Shown piece after piece: positions 49,713 to 58,728 of a stretch of DNA of 64,000 bases (its first letter is position 1; each line of letters begins with the position of its first letter). The stretch comes from an uncultured Lachnospiraceae bacterium. Lineage in GTDB: Bacteria > Bacillota > Clostridia > Lachnospirales > Lachnospiraceae. Location of the stretch: assembly GCA_910577275.1 (NCBI GenBank), contig CAJTMW010000011.1, forward strand, positions 62,001 through 126,000. Direction: 5' to 3'. The notes below the pieces were generated by a model. It saw only the letters and a list, made by a program, of their open reading frames with translations, did no database searches and was not told the origin of the DNA. A program made the position numbers and the translations under genes.

Positions 49713-49832
49713 ATTTTTATTGAAACAGCGCACGATTGACCGCCATTTTTCACCGTGCTACAATAATGAAAAAGATACCTTTGCAAAATGTACATCCGGC
49801 AAAAAATTTTTCAGATAAAAAGGATTCAAAAA

Positions 49833-50738
49833 ATGAGCAACGAAAACCCCAAAACCCTCTACACGGATATGGACATCCGCTTTTCCATGGACGGCGCCTC
49901 CATCCGCGCGCTGAATATCGTTCTTGAATACTTTGACCACGCCCTCCCCTCCCACAGCCACGGGAACGGCTGCTATGAAATCCATTATATCCCCCGGGGC
50001 TTCGGAAAACTGAAGGTGGGCGGAAATTACAGGGAGTTTGCAAAGGAGGAAACGTCTGAACCAATCTATGACATCTCGCCGAACACCCTTTTCGTGACCG
50101 GCCCCCATGTGGAGCATTTTCAGGCGCCCGTGCCTCCCGACTCCATGGAAGAATACTGCGTGTATCTGAAAATCAGCAATTCCTCCCGGAAAAAGACGCC
50201 TTCGCCTGTGCTTGACGCTTTCACCTCCATTCCCTTCTGGATTGGAAAAGACACTCAGGGCGTCCATTCCCTGATGCGGCAGCTCTTTGACGAGCTTGCC
50301 CACCGCTATACCGGCTATCAGAATCAGGTGGAGCTGCTTTTATCCCAGCTTCTCATTTATACTGTCCGTAATTACGAACAGTGCCGGCCCTCCCGGACGG
50401 CATTTTCCAAAAATAATCTTACCGATTCAAAATCAAAAATCATAGAAGAATATTTTCTTTACGAATACCAGAATTTATCACTCGACGCTCTGGCGGACCG
50501 GTTAAAGCTCAGCTCCCGGCAGACCCAGAGACTCCTTATGGAATACTACGGCAAAACCTTCCATCAAAAAAAAGCGGAGGCCAAAATGTCAGCCGCCGCC
50601 GTTTTCCTTTCCGATAAAGGAAGAAGCATCACCTCTATCGCCGAGGATTTGGGATATTCCTCCGCAGAGCATTTTTCATCGGCTTTTCGGAAGTACTATC
50701 AGATAAGTCCCCGGGAATACCGAAAGCAGGCCCTGTGA
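49833..50738 (+). CDS. AraC-family transcriptional regulator
   Basis: 301 residues from ATG at 49833 (AAGGA site); an upstream ATG at 49788 has none. The N-terminal half (about 25-140) is a cupin sensor (LPSHSHGNGCYEIHYIPRGF, then NTLFVTGPHVEHFQAP). The C-terminal HTH pair (about 205-300) has LSLDALADRLKLSSRQTQRL and SITSIAEDLGYSSAEHFSSA, ending YYQISPREYRKQAL. It is divergent from the DUF2264 operon and likely controls it together with YesMN. A hairpin covers its stop codon. Confidence 0.92.
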   Translation: MSNENPKTLYTDMDIRFSMDGASIRALNIVLEYFDHALPSHSHGNGCYEIHYIPRGFGKLKVGGNYREFAKEETSEPIYDISPNTLFVTGPHVEHFQAPVPPDSMEEYCVYLKISNSSRKKTPSPVLDAFTSIPFWIGKDTQGVHSLMRQLFDELAHRYTGYQNQVELLLSQLLIYTVRNYEQCRPSRTAFSKNNLTDSKSKIIEEYFLYEYQNLSLDALADRLKLSSRQTQRLLMEYYGKTFHQKKAEAKMSAAAVFLSDKGRSITSIAEDLGYSSAEHFSSAFRKYYQISPREYRKQAL

Positions 50739-50748
50739 GCCTGCTTTC
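50722..50748 (+). terminator. Hairpin overlapping the AraC gene stop codon
   Basis: GAAAGCAGG (50722-50730) pairs perfectly with CCTGCTTTC (50740-50748), enclosing the TGA at 50736-50738. It has no T tract on the plus strand, so it is a weak or protein-assisted terminator, or a stability element. Confidence 0.4.
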
Positions 50749-50871
50749 GTTCCCTGAAAACCAAAATCTTTTCAGATATTTATGCCGATGTATCCTTTTC
50801 ACATCACATGTATATTACCAATGCATATTTTTTAAATCGATATATTTTGCAGATTTGGTACGATACCTGAA

Positions 50872-52290
50872 TCATCTTGTAACGATATCAACCGGTACGT
50901 TGAAAATCTTTGCCACCTTCAAAATCGTGTCGATGTGTCTGCCGGTTGCCGCCGCAAAGTGGTGAGTGGGCCCGCATTCGCTCCAGCGGTTCACGAACTC
51001 CCTCGCTCCGCAGGTAAAGCGCGTTCTCATGTTGGTATCGCCGAAGGAAAGAATCTTACCTTCCTCGTTTACGCCCTCCGCAACAATAAACTTGAAGTGT
51101 CCGTCCCCGTCCTGAGTAATCGCAAGATAGGTCACAGGGCCCGTGTAGGGATAGAACTGCGTCAGGTAGCCGCCGCCTGTCTTTCCGTGGAACACCTTCA
51201 CAATCTTCATGGTAGGCTTCTTATCGGAAATATCCGCATCGCCGGAGCCGCTGTGTCCGATGATGGCGATATCGTCGTTAAAGTCAATGGAGTACATTTC
51301 GGCAAGCTGCCCGGTTCCTGAGATGGTCTTCAAAATACTCATTGCCATGGCAACCTTCATATCGCCCTCAACCGCGCAGGCAGTTCCCTGCTTAATCAAC
51401 ATGGAAAACGCAGGAATCAGCATACTGTCCAAAACGCCGGCCTTGCCCTGCGCAAATCCGTCATAGTGGGAAGCAATCAGGCCAAGCTTCTCATCCTTCA
51501 CCCACTGTTCAAAGGCAACCACATATTTTGCCATTTCCCATACTTCCTCAATGCTTCCGCCGCCCTCGATATCAAAGGTGTCGAGAATATCCTGCGCCTT
51601 TGCGCGGATTGCCTCCTCGTCGGTAACATCATCGGCAATCGCCCACATTTTTTCCCAGTCAAACTGCTTGGTGTAAAGGTGCATTCTTCTGTAAAGATTG
51701 GACTCGTCAATGTAAAGGTCCATCATGCCGGGATAAGGTCTTCCCACCTGAGCGATATTGGTGTCGCGGAATCTTCTTCTGACCTGAGCCGCGCGGCACC
51801 ATTGTTCAATCTGCTCCTGGACGCCGGGGTCTCCGCCCTCTACGACACCGGTAATCACCGCATGACGCTTACCGTATCTCTCAAGGTCCGCCACCATCTC
51901 TCCAACAGCGCCGCAGGCATAACCTTCGCCAAGCCATGAGGCAATGTCTGTGTGGTCATAGTCGAGGGCTTTCAGCTTCTGAACATTGACAAGCACCACG
52001 GGAACGTCCAAATCCTTTACTGCGGGAAGCATATTGTAGGATGTTGCGTAGGTAAGGAGCTGCATAAATACCAGGTCAACGTCCGCCGCACGGAACAAAT
52101 CTCCGGCCGCCTGCGACTGCTCCTTCGTGGTTACCATTCCGCCGTCGATGATTTCCACGGTGTCGGGAATCGTCTTTTTAAATGCCTCGTACTGCGCCTC
52201 AAATTCGGGCACCAGCGACGGGAACTGCGGCAGATATGCGCCCAATGCGATGGAAAAAACGCCTAATTTTGCTTTTGTGTTAACTAACAT
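50872..52290 (-). CDS. L-arabinose/L-fucose isomerase-like protein
   Basis: 472 residues from ATG at 52290 (AGGAGG). It belongs to the FucI/AraA structural superfamily: an N-terminal Rossmann-like part (SLVPEFEAQYEAFKKTIPDT, VVLVNVQKL), the metal-ligand Glu in CAVEGDMKVAMAM, and the His pair in ECGPTHHFAAATGRHID. The length is nearer AraA (about 500) than FucI (600). It is probably a ketol-isomerase for a deoxy- or pentose sugar. It follows a rhamnulokinase-type gene by 28 bp, so the two form an isomerase-kinase unit. The substrate is unknown. Only the active-site pattern supports the reaction. Confidence 0.82.
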   Translation of the reverse strand: MLVNTKAKLGVFSIALGAYLPQFPSLVPEFEAQYEAFKKTIPDTVEIIDGGMVTTKEQSQAAGDLFRAADVDLVFMQLLTYATSYNMLPAVKDLDVPVVLVNVQKLKALDYDHTDIASWLGEGYACGAVGEMVADLERYGKRHAVITGVVEGGDPGVQEQIEQWCRAAQVRRRFRDTNIAQVGRPYPGMMDLYIDESNLYRRMHLYTKQFDWEKMWAIADDVTDEEAIRAKAQDILDTFDIEGGGSIEEVWEMAKYVVAFEQWVKDEKLGLIASHYDGFAQGKAGVLDSMLIPAFSMLIKQGTACAVEGDMKVAMAMSILKTISGTGQLAEMYSIDFNDDIAIIGHSGSGDADISDKKPTMKIVKVFHGKTGGGYLTQFYPYTGPVTYLAITQDGDGHFKFIVAEGVNEEGKILSFGDTNMRTRFTCGAREFVNRWSECGPTHHFAAATGRHIDTILKVAKIFNVPVDIVTR

Positions 52291-52318
52291 GCTTTTCTAT
52301 CCTCCTGCTTTTATAATT

Positions 52319-53725
52319 TTATTGTTCCGGTTTGTAAACCTGTATTTCAAACGAATCGTAAATGCAGCTTCTTGCGTCGCGGAGATTCTCAAGCTCTCCT
52401 CCGGCAATCATCTGCGCCGCAATGTTTCCGATTGCGGTTGCCTCCGTAGGCCCGGCGTAAACGCATCTGCCTGTGGCATTTGCCGTGAGGCGGTTCAAAT
52501 AGTCCGCATTTGCGCCGCCGCCCACAATATGGATGCTGTCGTAGGAAAGACCTGTCATTTTTTCAATTTCCTTCACCGCGGCTCCGTAACATTTTGCCAG
52601 ACTGTTATAAATAACCGCCGCCACTTCCGCAATCCCTTCAGGAACCTGCTGACCGGACTCCGCGCACGCCGCCTGAACCTCTTTGGTCATATTGGCCGGC
52701 GCAAGGAAACGGTCGTCGTTACAGTCCACAATCGACGCAATATTACTCTCAGATGCCATCTCGCAGATTTCCCCGAAGCCCAGCCCGCCGCCGATTTCCT
52801 TTTTGACGGACTGTATCATCCAAAGTCCCATAATGTTTTTCAGATAGCGGAAACGGTAATCATACCCGCCTTCATTGGTCAGATTACATGCCTTACTCTC
52901 CTTTGAGCAGTTTGCCGCCATCAGCTCCGTCCCCATAAGGGACCAGGTTCCCGAGCTGATATAAAGCATTGCCTCCTCATTGCTCGGCACCGCCATAACC
53001 GCCGAGCCTGTGTCGTGTGTTGCCGGAAGAACCACCTTACAGTCGTAACCGATTTCCTCCTGCATTTCTTTTGTCAGGCTTCCCAGCTCGCTTCCCGGCA
53101 TATGGATTTCCATGAAGATGTCCTTCGGATATCCCAGCTTCTCAATCAAATCAAAATCCCAGTCCTTTGTTTCCGGGCTTACAAGCTGCATTGTCGTCGC
53201 ATTGGTGTACTCGGTGACAGCCGCTCCCGTAAGCAGATAGTTGAAATAATCAGGAATAAGCAAAAGCTTTTTCGCCGCGTGGAGACGCTCCGGCTCCCTT
53301 TCCTTCACCGCCATAAGCTGATAAATTGTATTGAAAATCTGCTTCTGGATTCCTGTTCTGGCATACAAATCATCCTCGCTTATGATTTCATACACCTTCT
53401 CGTCCATGCCTCTCGTGCGGCTGTCACGGTATGCCGTTGCCTTCCCCATGCGTTCTCCCTTTTCATCAAGAAGAACAAAGTCAACGGCCCAGGTGTCAAT
53501 CCCGACACTCGACGGAATTTTACCAAGCTCTTTGCATTTCTTCATACCGTTTTTGATTTCCTCAAAAAGCCTGTCCACTTCCCACACCAGCTCGCCGTTA
53601 TTGTCCACCATTCCGTTGGGAAAACGATAGACTTCCTCAAGCACCATCTTTCCGTCTTCCTTATGCGCAAGAATATGGCGCCCGCTGGAGGCCCCGATGT
53701 CAATCGCCAGATAATACTTACCCAT
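52319..53725 (-). CDS. FGGY-family sugar kinase, rhamnulokinase type (second copy)
   Basis: 468 residues. A close paralog of the kinase at 22136-23533: the N-termini are almost the same (MGKYYLAIDIGASSGRHIL), and SEDDLYARTGIQK and STHDT/ATHDT-type segments match. Motifs: SVGIDTWAVDFVLLD (catalytic Asp), SSGTWSLMGTE (ATP), IVGGGANADYLNRL. It phosphorylates a ketose at O-1. It is paired with the isomerase-like gene and has no transporter or aldolase of its own, so it probably relies on the aldolase at 17.5 kb. AAAGGAG is well placed. Confidence 0.9.
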   Translation of the reverse strand: MGKYYLAIDIGASSGRHILAHKEDGKMVLEEVYRFPNGMVDNNGELVWEVDRLFEEIKNGMKKCKELGKIPSSVGIDTWAVDFVLLDEKGERMGKATAYRDSRTRGMDEKVYEIISEDDLYARTGIQKQIFNTIYQLMAVKEREPERLHAAKKLLLIPDYFNYLLTGAAVTEYTNATTMQLVSPETKDWDFDLIEKLGYPKDIFMEIHMPGSELGSLTKEMQEEIGYDCKVVLPATHDTGSAVMAVPSNEEAMLYISSGTWSLMGTELMAANCSKESKACNLTNEGGYDYRFRYLKNIMGLWMIQSVKKEIGGGLGFGEICEMASESNIASIVDCNDDRFLAPANMTKEVQAACAESGQQVPEGIAEVAAVIYNSLAKCYGAAVKEIEKMTGLSYDSIHIVGGGANADYLNRLTANATGRCVYAGPTEATAIGNIAAQMIAGGELENLRDARSCIYDSFEIQVYKPEQ

Positions 53726-53781
53726 ACCTTCTCCTTTCTCCGGTTTTGTATTTTATAACTATTTTACCGCAAAAGAGGGAT

Positions 53782-53833
53782 AAAAAAAAGACACCTTTTT
53801 GTTTTAAAAAGTGTCCTTATTTGCAGGTGTCTT
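53782..53833 (-). terminator. Intrinsic terminator after the low-GC gene pair
   Basis: On the minus strand AAGACACCT (53833-53825) pairs with AGGTGTCTT (53796-53788), followed by at least six T residues. It closes the transcript from the membrane protein gene and small gene upstream. The arm resembles part of the 35-bp promoter motif but lacks its spacing. Confidence 0.78.
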
Positions 53834-53857
53834 CTTTTTGACCCGGTCTGTAAAAAA

Positions 53858-54007
53858 TTATTCAATTTTAATAGGAATTTTTTGAGGAGTAAATGTCGCT
53901 ATAAAATTATCAGCCTCTTTTATCTTCTTTTTATCATCCGTATCTTCCAGTTCAATTTTCAGTTCTTTGAACATTTTGTCTAATCTTTCGTAATAAATAT
54001 CAGGCAT
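53858..54007 (-). CDS. Small charged protein (49 residues)
   Basis: ATG at 54007, stop at 53858. AGGAGG lies 12 bases upstream, a little far. The protein starts MPDIYYERLDKMFKELK and is rich in Asp, Glu, Lys and Ile; it is predicted mainly helical, with a Pro-containing tail (TFTPQKIPIKIE). Family unknown. It lies 84 bp downstream of the low-GC membrane protein gene in the same direction and before a strong terminator, so it is probably its partner. It is too short to assign a role. Confidence 0.6.
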   Translation of the reverse strand: MPDIYYERLDKMFKELKIELEDTDDKKKIKEADNFIATFTPQKIPIKIE

Positions 54008-54091
54008 AATAATTCTATTCCTCCTACCCTTTTGCAGACAATAGTATATTTTTCTTTATTATAGCACAATTCTTTCAAAATAAATATATTT

Positions 54092-55186
54092 TCATAATAA
54101 TCTGTTTACAAAATCTGATTTCAGGCTGTCAATCTCCTGCTCTAAATCAATATATTCGTCCAAATCAAATGTTTGAATGCTAAATACTATAATATAATTT
54201 TGATTTGCTATATTCGCCGGAAAACATACATATGCCCTGCCGTCTTTTTTATGGGAATTACGTGTATATTTAAACATAAAGGTATCTTCCAGCAAAATAC
54301 TGCTCAAAATACCTGTACGTTTTCCGTTAAGCAAAAAATATTCTATTTCTTTTTTATCATCACCCAGTATATTTTTATTATCTATCGTTGTCGTTGAATA
54401 ACGGCGCGCAAGCCTGATGAGCAATGTCAAAATCCTGTATTTGGTAAAATGCTTGTTATCCACTTCGGAAACGTTTGACAATCCACACAATTCCGAATAA
54501 TATTTTCTGAACAGGCTTTCTATTCCCTTTAGAACTGCTTCTATTAAAGCATCCTTTTCCCTTATACTTGTCACACTGTTAGTTGACAATTCTTTCCACA
54601 TATTTATGACATCTTTTAATTGTGTATAGTCTGCATAATCCAGTTCGTAATACGTCTGGGCCAGATTATTTATATCGATATCTTCGTAAACATACCCGGA
54701 TTCATAGCAAACCTTAATTATAACATCCCTTTTTATTCTTTTTATGGAATATGCATATATCTGCGCGCTTTCGATTAATACATTGTTCTCTACAAATCCC
54801 GCCAAAGCATCATTAAATCTTAACAGCTTATTAAATCTGGCAAAATCTCCGCTACGATTTAAAATCACTCCCGCCGTATGATTCAACTGTCTTTCTTTTT
54901 CCTTAATAATTTCCTCTTTCGTACCGAGTGTTTCGTATAATTTGGTGATGCTGTTTCTTTGTTCCGTGTAAATAACAGAAAATATCAGCCAAAACAGAAG
55001 AAGCATCATTATCGCTATCGGATTATTTATCATATAGTTAATGGCCCGGGGGAACTCCGCTTTCGGCTCCGTTACTAATATTGTCAGCAACCAGCCAATA
55101 ACCAGCGTAACTACCGGCGATATCGGATTCAATAAAGTAATAATGGAATTCTTGATAATTCTCTTCAAAACGGCTTCCCCAATCAT
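54092..55186 (-). CDS. Two-span membrane protein of unknown function, low GC
   Basis: 364 residues from ATG at 55186 (AGGA about 11 bases upstream); a TTG at 55234 has no site. Two membrane spans near the N-terminus (VVTLVIGWLLTILV and IAIMMLLLFWLIFSVIYT) form a hairpin, followed by a coiled coil (about 75-105, TKEEIIKEKERQLNHTAG) and a cytoplasmic alpha/beta part resembling a GAF-like sensor (RAYVCFPANIANQNYIIVFS). I do not recognise the family. The base composition is AT-rich compared with all neighbours, suggesting recent transfer. Membrane-anchored two-span proteins of this layout occur in some defence and signalling systems, but no effector domain is visible here. Confidence 0.72.
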   Translation of the reverse strand: MIGEAVLKRIIKNSIITLLNPISPVVTLVIGWLLTILVTEPKAEFPRAINYMINNPIAIMMLLLFWLIFSVIYTEQRNSITKLYETLGTKEEIIKEKERQLNHTAGVILNRSGDFARFNKLLRFNDALAGFVENNVLIESAQIYAYSIKRIKRDVIIKVCYESGYVYEDIDINNLAQTYYELDYADYTQLKDVINMWKELSTNSVTSIREKDALIEAVLKGIESLFRKYYSELCGLSNVSEVDNKHFTKYRILTLLIRLARRYSTTTIDNKNILGDDKKEIEYFLLNGKRTGILSSILLEDTFMFKYTRNSHKKDGRAYVCFPANIANQNYIIVFSIQTFDLDEYIDLEQEIDSLKSDFVNRLL

Positions 55187-55267
55187 TAGTATAATAATCC
55201 TGATTATATACCAATAATTCACAAAATACCACAAAAATGTTAATTTGTTACTTATAATACATTTATT

Positions 55268-56242
55268 TTAGTACAATAGCTCCATTCTTGTCACCCGATA
55301 CCTCCTCGGCGTCACTCCAAACCTCTTCTGAAAAATCCTGTGAAAATAGCTGACATTCTCATATCCCACGCTCATACCGATTTCCATCACCGACATATTG
55401 GTGTTTTCCAGAAGGTAGATTGCCTGATTAAGACGCTTTTCCTGCACCAAATCCGTATAGTTTCTGCCGGTTATCTTTTTAATCTCCCGTGAAAGCCAGT
55501 AAAAATCACAGTGTAAAAGTCCGGCCAGCTCCGAAAGCTCACCGTCCCGGTAATGCTCCTCCACATAGCTCAACACGTCAATCATCATTCTCTGCTTCCC
55601 GCTTCCGGTTCCGGTCTCCATTCTGTCAGTATAATTCATCAACTGAAGAAACAAAAGTCCCATCGTAACCTGATTGATGCTTCTTTTATTCGGCTGCTTA
55701 TTCCAGATGGACCAGATGAGGTTTTCCAGAAGGTTTTGTACAGGCAGCACATCCGCCACTTTAAAGTGCATATAGCCTGACGCTTCGTCTTTTCCTTTCA
55801 GGCTTTCAATCACGAAATCCCTCAGGAGGTTTTTTTCCTCTCCCATCATTTTCAGGCTGTGGTCAAAAAATTCGGGCAGAATAATAAAATTGACGGCCAC
55901 GTCGTTTTCTCCGGCGGGATAGATTTCCTGTACTGCTTTCTGGTTCAAAAACAGCAGCTCGCCCTCCTTTAAAATCACGTCGTCGCCGTCTACCACATGA
56001 TGAGTGCTTCCCGAACACATATAAATCACTTCTATATAATTGTGGGTATGTTTTGGGAAATGCACAAACCGGGTATTGGGGCGCACCTGTATCAGCTTGC
56101 CGGCCTCCAGCAGCTTTTTGGCTTCTATCATATCCCGGCCGGCCGACATATACAGCTCTTTTTCAATTTCCTTTCTGCCTGCCAGAATGCTTTCCTCCTC
56201 CGGCGTTATTTTTTTCAGCTCCGATAAAAGCTCGTCCGTCAT
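55268..56242 (-). CDS. AraC-family transcriptional regulator
   Basis: 324 residues. An acidic helical N-terminus (to about 45), then a cupin sensor (FPKHTHNYIEVIYMCSGSTH and ILKEGELLFLNQKAVQEIYP), then a double HTH (about 225-320). The first HTH (GELSELAGLLHCDFYWLSRE) and second HTH (SVMEIGMSVGYENVSYFHRI) are intact. The likely target is a nearby sugar operon, either the kinase-isomerase pair or the oligopeptide-type importer. A small gene lies immediately upstream, separated by 16 bp. Confidence 0.9.
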   Translation of the reverse strand: MTDELLSELKKITPEEESILAGRKEIEKELYMSAGRDMIEAKKLLEAGKLIQVRPNTRFVHFPKHTHNYIEVIYMCSGSTHHVVDGDDVILKEGELLFLNQKAVQEIYPAGENDVAVNFIILPEFFDHSLKMMGEEKNLLRDFVIESLKGKDEASGYMHFKVADVLPVQNLLENLIWSIWNKQPNKRSINQVTMGLLFLQLMNYTDRMETGTGSGKQRMMIDVLSYVEEHYRDGELSELAGLLHCDFYWLSREIKKITGRNYTDLVQEKRLNQAIYLLENTNMSVMEIGMSVGYENVSYFHRIFQKRFGVTPRRYRVTRMELLY

Positions 56243-56258
56243 AATTGAACCTCGTTTG

Positions 56259-56576
56259 TCAATCCGAAAGGCTTATCTTCCTTCCCATCAACCCGACAAT
56301 ATCCTCATACATATCCTTCGATTTTTCAGAAATACTCTGCTCCCCGGCTTTTCTCTTTCCCTGCGCTTCCTTCTCCTCCTCAAGAGCTTCCCGAATCTCC
56401 TCCTGAGTCTCGTCGAATTTGTCCAGCATGCGCTTCCATTCCTTCTCGGTATATTCCCCGGCGCCAATCTGGAATTTCTGCTGTGTTTCCCCTTTGAGAA
56501 TTTTCGTGTAAAGCTCCTTTTTCCTGCCCTGAATCTCCTGCATCATCTGCGCCGTACTTAATCCGCCAACCGCCAT
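56259..56576 (-). CDS. Conserved-looking small helical protein
   Basis: 105 residues from ATG at 56576 (GGAG eight bases upstream); a longer frame to 56636 has none. Rich in Glu, Lys and Gln with coiled-coil spacing (MLDKFDETQEEIREALEEEK). It begins MAVGGLSTAQMMQEIQGRKK and ends MGRKISLSD. Family not recognised. It precedes the AraC gene in the same direction. Function unknown. Confidence 0.65.
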   Translation of the reverse strand: MAVGGLSTAQMMQEIQGRKKELYTKILKGETQQKFQIGAGEYTEKEWKRMLDKFDETQEEIREALEEEKEAQGKRKAGEQSISEKSKDMYEDIVGLMGRKISLSD

Positions 56577-56889
56577 AACTGCCGCTCCTTCCTGATTCTC
56601 ATACCTGAGAATGTATATTCTCCGTATCTCCCGCATCTTCTTAAACTAAAAAATCTCTGTTATATTTATCGGCATAAAAAATGGCTTTCAAAACCCTTGC
56701 GTTCTTCTATATTCTCTGACATATGGTAAGACTGCGACAGGCCAATTGTTTTACATTAAAATTATCCCTCTATACCGCCAACAAACGCTGCCACGCTTTG
56801 CGAGTCAGCTTATTGTAAAAAGACAGAGCATGCCAAAGCACGCTCTGCCTCCTGTTTCACACTATTATTTCACTTTCTCAAGTCAGTCC
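56577..56889. other. Intergenic region with one terminator
   Basis: About 310 bases without a gene. It contains the terminator of the importer operon at 56813-56849 and presumably the promoter for the small gene and AraC gene. No other signal was found. Confidence 0.5.
56813..56849 (-). terminator. Terminator of the oligopeptide-type importer operon
   Basis: CAGAGC (56824-56829) pairs with GCTCTG (56842-56847), with TGC/GCA continuing the stem around a CAAA loop. On the minus strand the stem is followed by TCTTTTTAC. It is about 40 bp after the OppF-like stop. Confidence 0.8.
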
Positions 56890-57702
56890 CTACACCGTAC
56901 TCAAATCCCATTCTTCATAAATCTTGGGAACGTCGTTAATCAGTCTCTGGGTATAGGCGGCCTTGGGACGGAGAATCACATCCTCCGCCGTGCCGTGCTC
57001 CACGAATTTTCCATGCTCCATGATATATACGGAGTCGGAAACATAGTAGGCAAGGCCGATATCGTGGGTGATGAAAATAATTGTCATATTGATTTCATCA
57101 CGCAGCTTTAACAGCATATCCAGAATGGTCGCCCTTGAACAGGCGTCAATCATGGAGGTCGGCTCGTCGGCTAACAGAATCTTGGGCTTTAGCAGGAAAA
57201 TTCTTGCAATCATAAGTCTCTGCATCTGTCCGCCGGAAAGCTCGAAAGGATATTTGTTGGTAAGCTCTTTGAACTCCAGATTTACGAAGCTGCAGGCTTC
57301 CCGCATCATCTCGAATTTCTTCTCATAAGGAAGAGATTTTCCGCCTCTCATATTGATACAGTCAAGGAGAACCGAATCAATTTTGTTGAATGTATTGTAG
57401 GAGGAGAAAGGGTCCTGGAAAATTGCCTGAATGCCCTTCCAGTATTCCTTCTTCTTTGCTCCGCTGGAAATATCCCTGGGCTTGCCCTGGAACATTACCT
57501 CACCTTCCGTGACGCTGATAAGGCCGAGAAGCATCTTGGAAAGAGTGGTCTTGCCGCTGCCGGATTCGCCTACGATGGAGACGATTTCTCCCTCGCGGAA
57601 GTCAAAATCCACATGGTCAACGGCTACTGTTTTCTTATCGCCCATACCAAAAATCTTGGTTACGCCTTTGCCGCTTAAGCATTCCGCTCTCTTATCACTC
57701 AT
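56890..57702 (-). CDS. oppF: Oligopeptide-type ABC importer ATPase (OppF-like)
   Basis: 270 residues from ATG at 57702 (GGAGG nine bases upstream; the ATG at 57708 is too close). Walker A GESGSGKTT (about 50-58), signature LSGGQMQRL, Walker B ILLADEPTSMID. It overlaps the OppD-like stop by 8 bp. It energises the importer together with OppD. It is short for OppF (usually about 310) and lacks the C-terminal cysteine-rich cluster motif present in OppD here. Confidence 0.92.
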   Translation of the reverse strand: MSDKRAECLSGKGVTKIFGMGDKKTVAVDHVDFDFREGEIVSIVGESGSGKTTLSKMLLGLISVTEGEVMFQGKPRDISSGAKKKEYWKGIQAIFQDPFSSYNTFNKIDSVLLDCINMRGGKSLPYEKKFEMMREACSFVNLEFKELTNKYPFELSGGQMQRLMIARIFLLKPKILLADEPTSMIDACSRATILDMLLKLRDEINMTIIFITHDIGLAYYVSDSVYIMEHGKFVEHGTAEDVILRPKAAYTQRLINDVPKIYEEWDLSTV

Positions 57703-58717
57703 TCTCATACACCTCCCGAATCTTTCTTACAGACATCAGGCAACGATACTCACGGTCTCTGTCGCTTTCCTTGCTGGGAACCTCCAGTGCGGGAACCTCC
57801 ATTGCCATACAGGTGGGCGTCGCATATTTACATCTGTCTGCGAAACGGCAGCCCTTAGGCGGGTGCTTTAAGTTGGGAGGCGTTCCCGGAATTGCCACAA
57901 GCTTATTCTCACGCACACCTTCCTCGGGAACGATGATGGAGCCCATCAGACCCTTTGTATACGGATGAAGCGGGTCGAATACCATTTCTTTTGCCGTACC
58001 GCGTTCCACAATCTGTCCGGCGTACATTACCATGATGTCGTCCGTTACGTTATAAAGCAGGGGCAACTCGTGGGTGATGAAAATCATGCTTCTGATAAAG
58101 CCCTTTTCCATCAGGTCGCGCATCATCTTGATAACCATCTTCTGGCTGGTAACGTCAAGAGCTGATGAAGGCTCGTCAGCAATCAGCACCTTGGGAGAAA
58201 GAATCGTGGAAATTGCGATAACGGTACGCTGTTTCATACCGCCGGAGAGCTCCACCGCATGCTTCTGCAGTACTTCCTCGGGAAGTCCCAGAATCGCAAA
58301 TCTTTCTTTTGCCAGGTCGTAGATATCCTTTTTGGTAGCCTTCGGGTCATGTACATGAATAACGTCTTCAATAAAACGGATAATTTTCTGGGTGGGATTC
58401 AAAGCGTTCATGGCTGCCTGAGGTATGTAGGCGATTTCCGTTCCCAGAATCTTTTTCCTCACATCGTCCGGCTTCAAACCGGAAATGTTGTTTCCATCTA
58501 CAATGATGTCGCCGCTGATATAATGAAGGGGCGGAAAATAATATCCCATGAGAGACAGCGCCAGTGTGGATTTACCACAGCCGGACTCGCCTGCCACGCC
58601 CAGAGATTTCCCTTCTTCAATTTTCAGAGAAACACCATCTACTGCAAATACGTCCTCCCGCTGACGGGTAACGTATTTCGTCTTTAAATTTTTAACTTCA
58701 AGCATTACTTTTCCCAT
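57695..58717 (-). CDS. oppD: Oligopeptide-type ABC importer ATPase (OppD-like)
   Basis: 340 residues. Walker A GESGCGKST (about 41-49), signature LSGGMKQRT and Walker B VLIADEPSSALD. The C-terminal oligo_HPY region holds the cysteine motif CRFADRCKYATPTC (about 292-305), a [4Fe-4S]-type site seen in this family. The start at 58717 has GGAGG nearby. It is 11 bp from the permease gene upstream. Substrates may be oligosaccharides or peptides. Confidence 0.93.
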   Translation of the reverse strand: MGKVMLEVKNLKTKYVTRQREDVFAVDGVSLKIEEGKSLGVAGESGCGKSTLALSLMGYYFPPLHYISGDIIVDGNNISGLKPDDVRKKILGTEIAYIPQAAMNALNPTQKIIRFIEDVIHVHDPKATKKDIYDLAKERFAILGLPEEVLQKHAVELSGGMKQRTVIAISTILSPKVLIADEPSSALDVTSQKMVIKMMRDLMEKGFIRSMIFITHELPLLYNVTDDIMVMYAGQIVERGTAKEMVFDPLHPYTKGLMGSIIVPEEGVRENKLVAIPGTPPNLKHPPKGCRFADRCKYATPTCMAMEVPALEVPSKESDRDREYRCLMSVRKIREVYENE

Positions 58718-58728
58718 GATATCCCTCC

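Noticed and set aside
53825..53843. Match to part of the 35-bp promoter motif upstream of the second kinase
   Set aside because: 15 of 19 bases match, but no -10 box lies at the right spacing, and the sequence is already explained as the arm of an intrinsic terminator.
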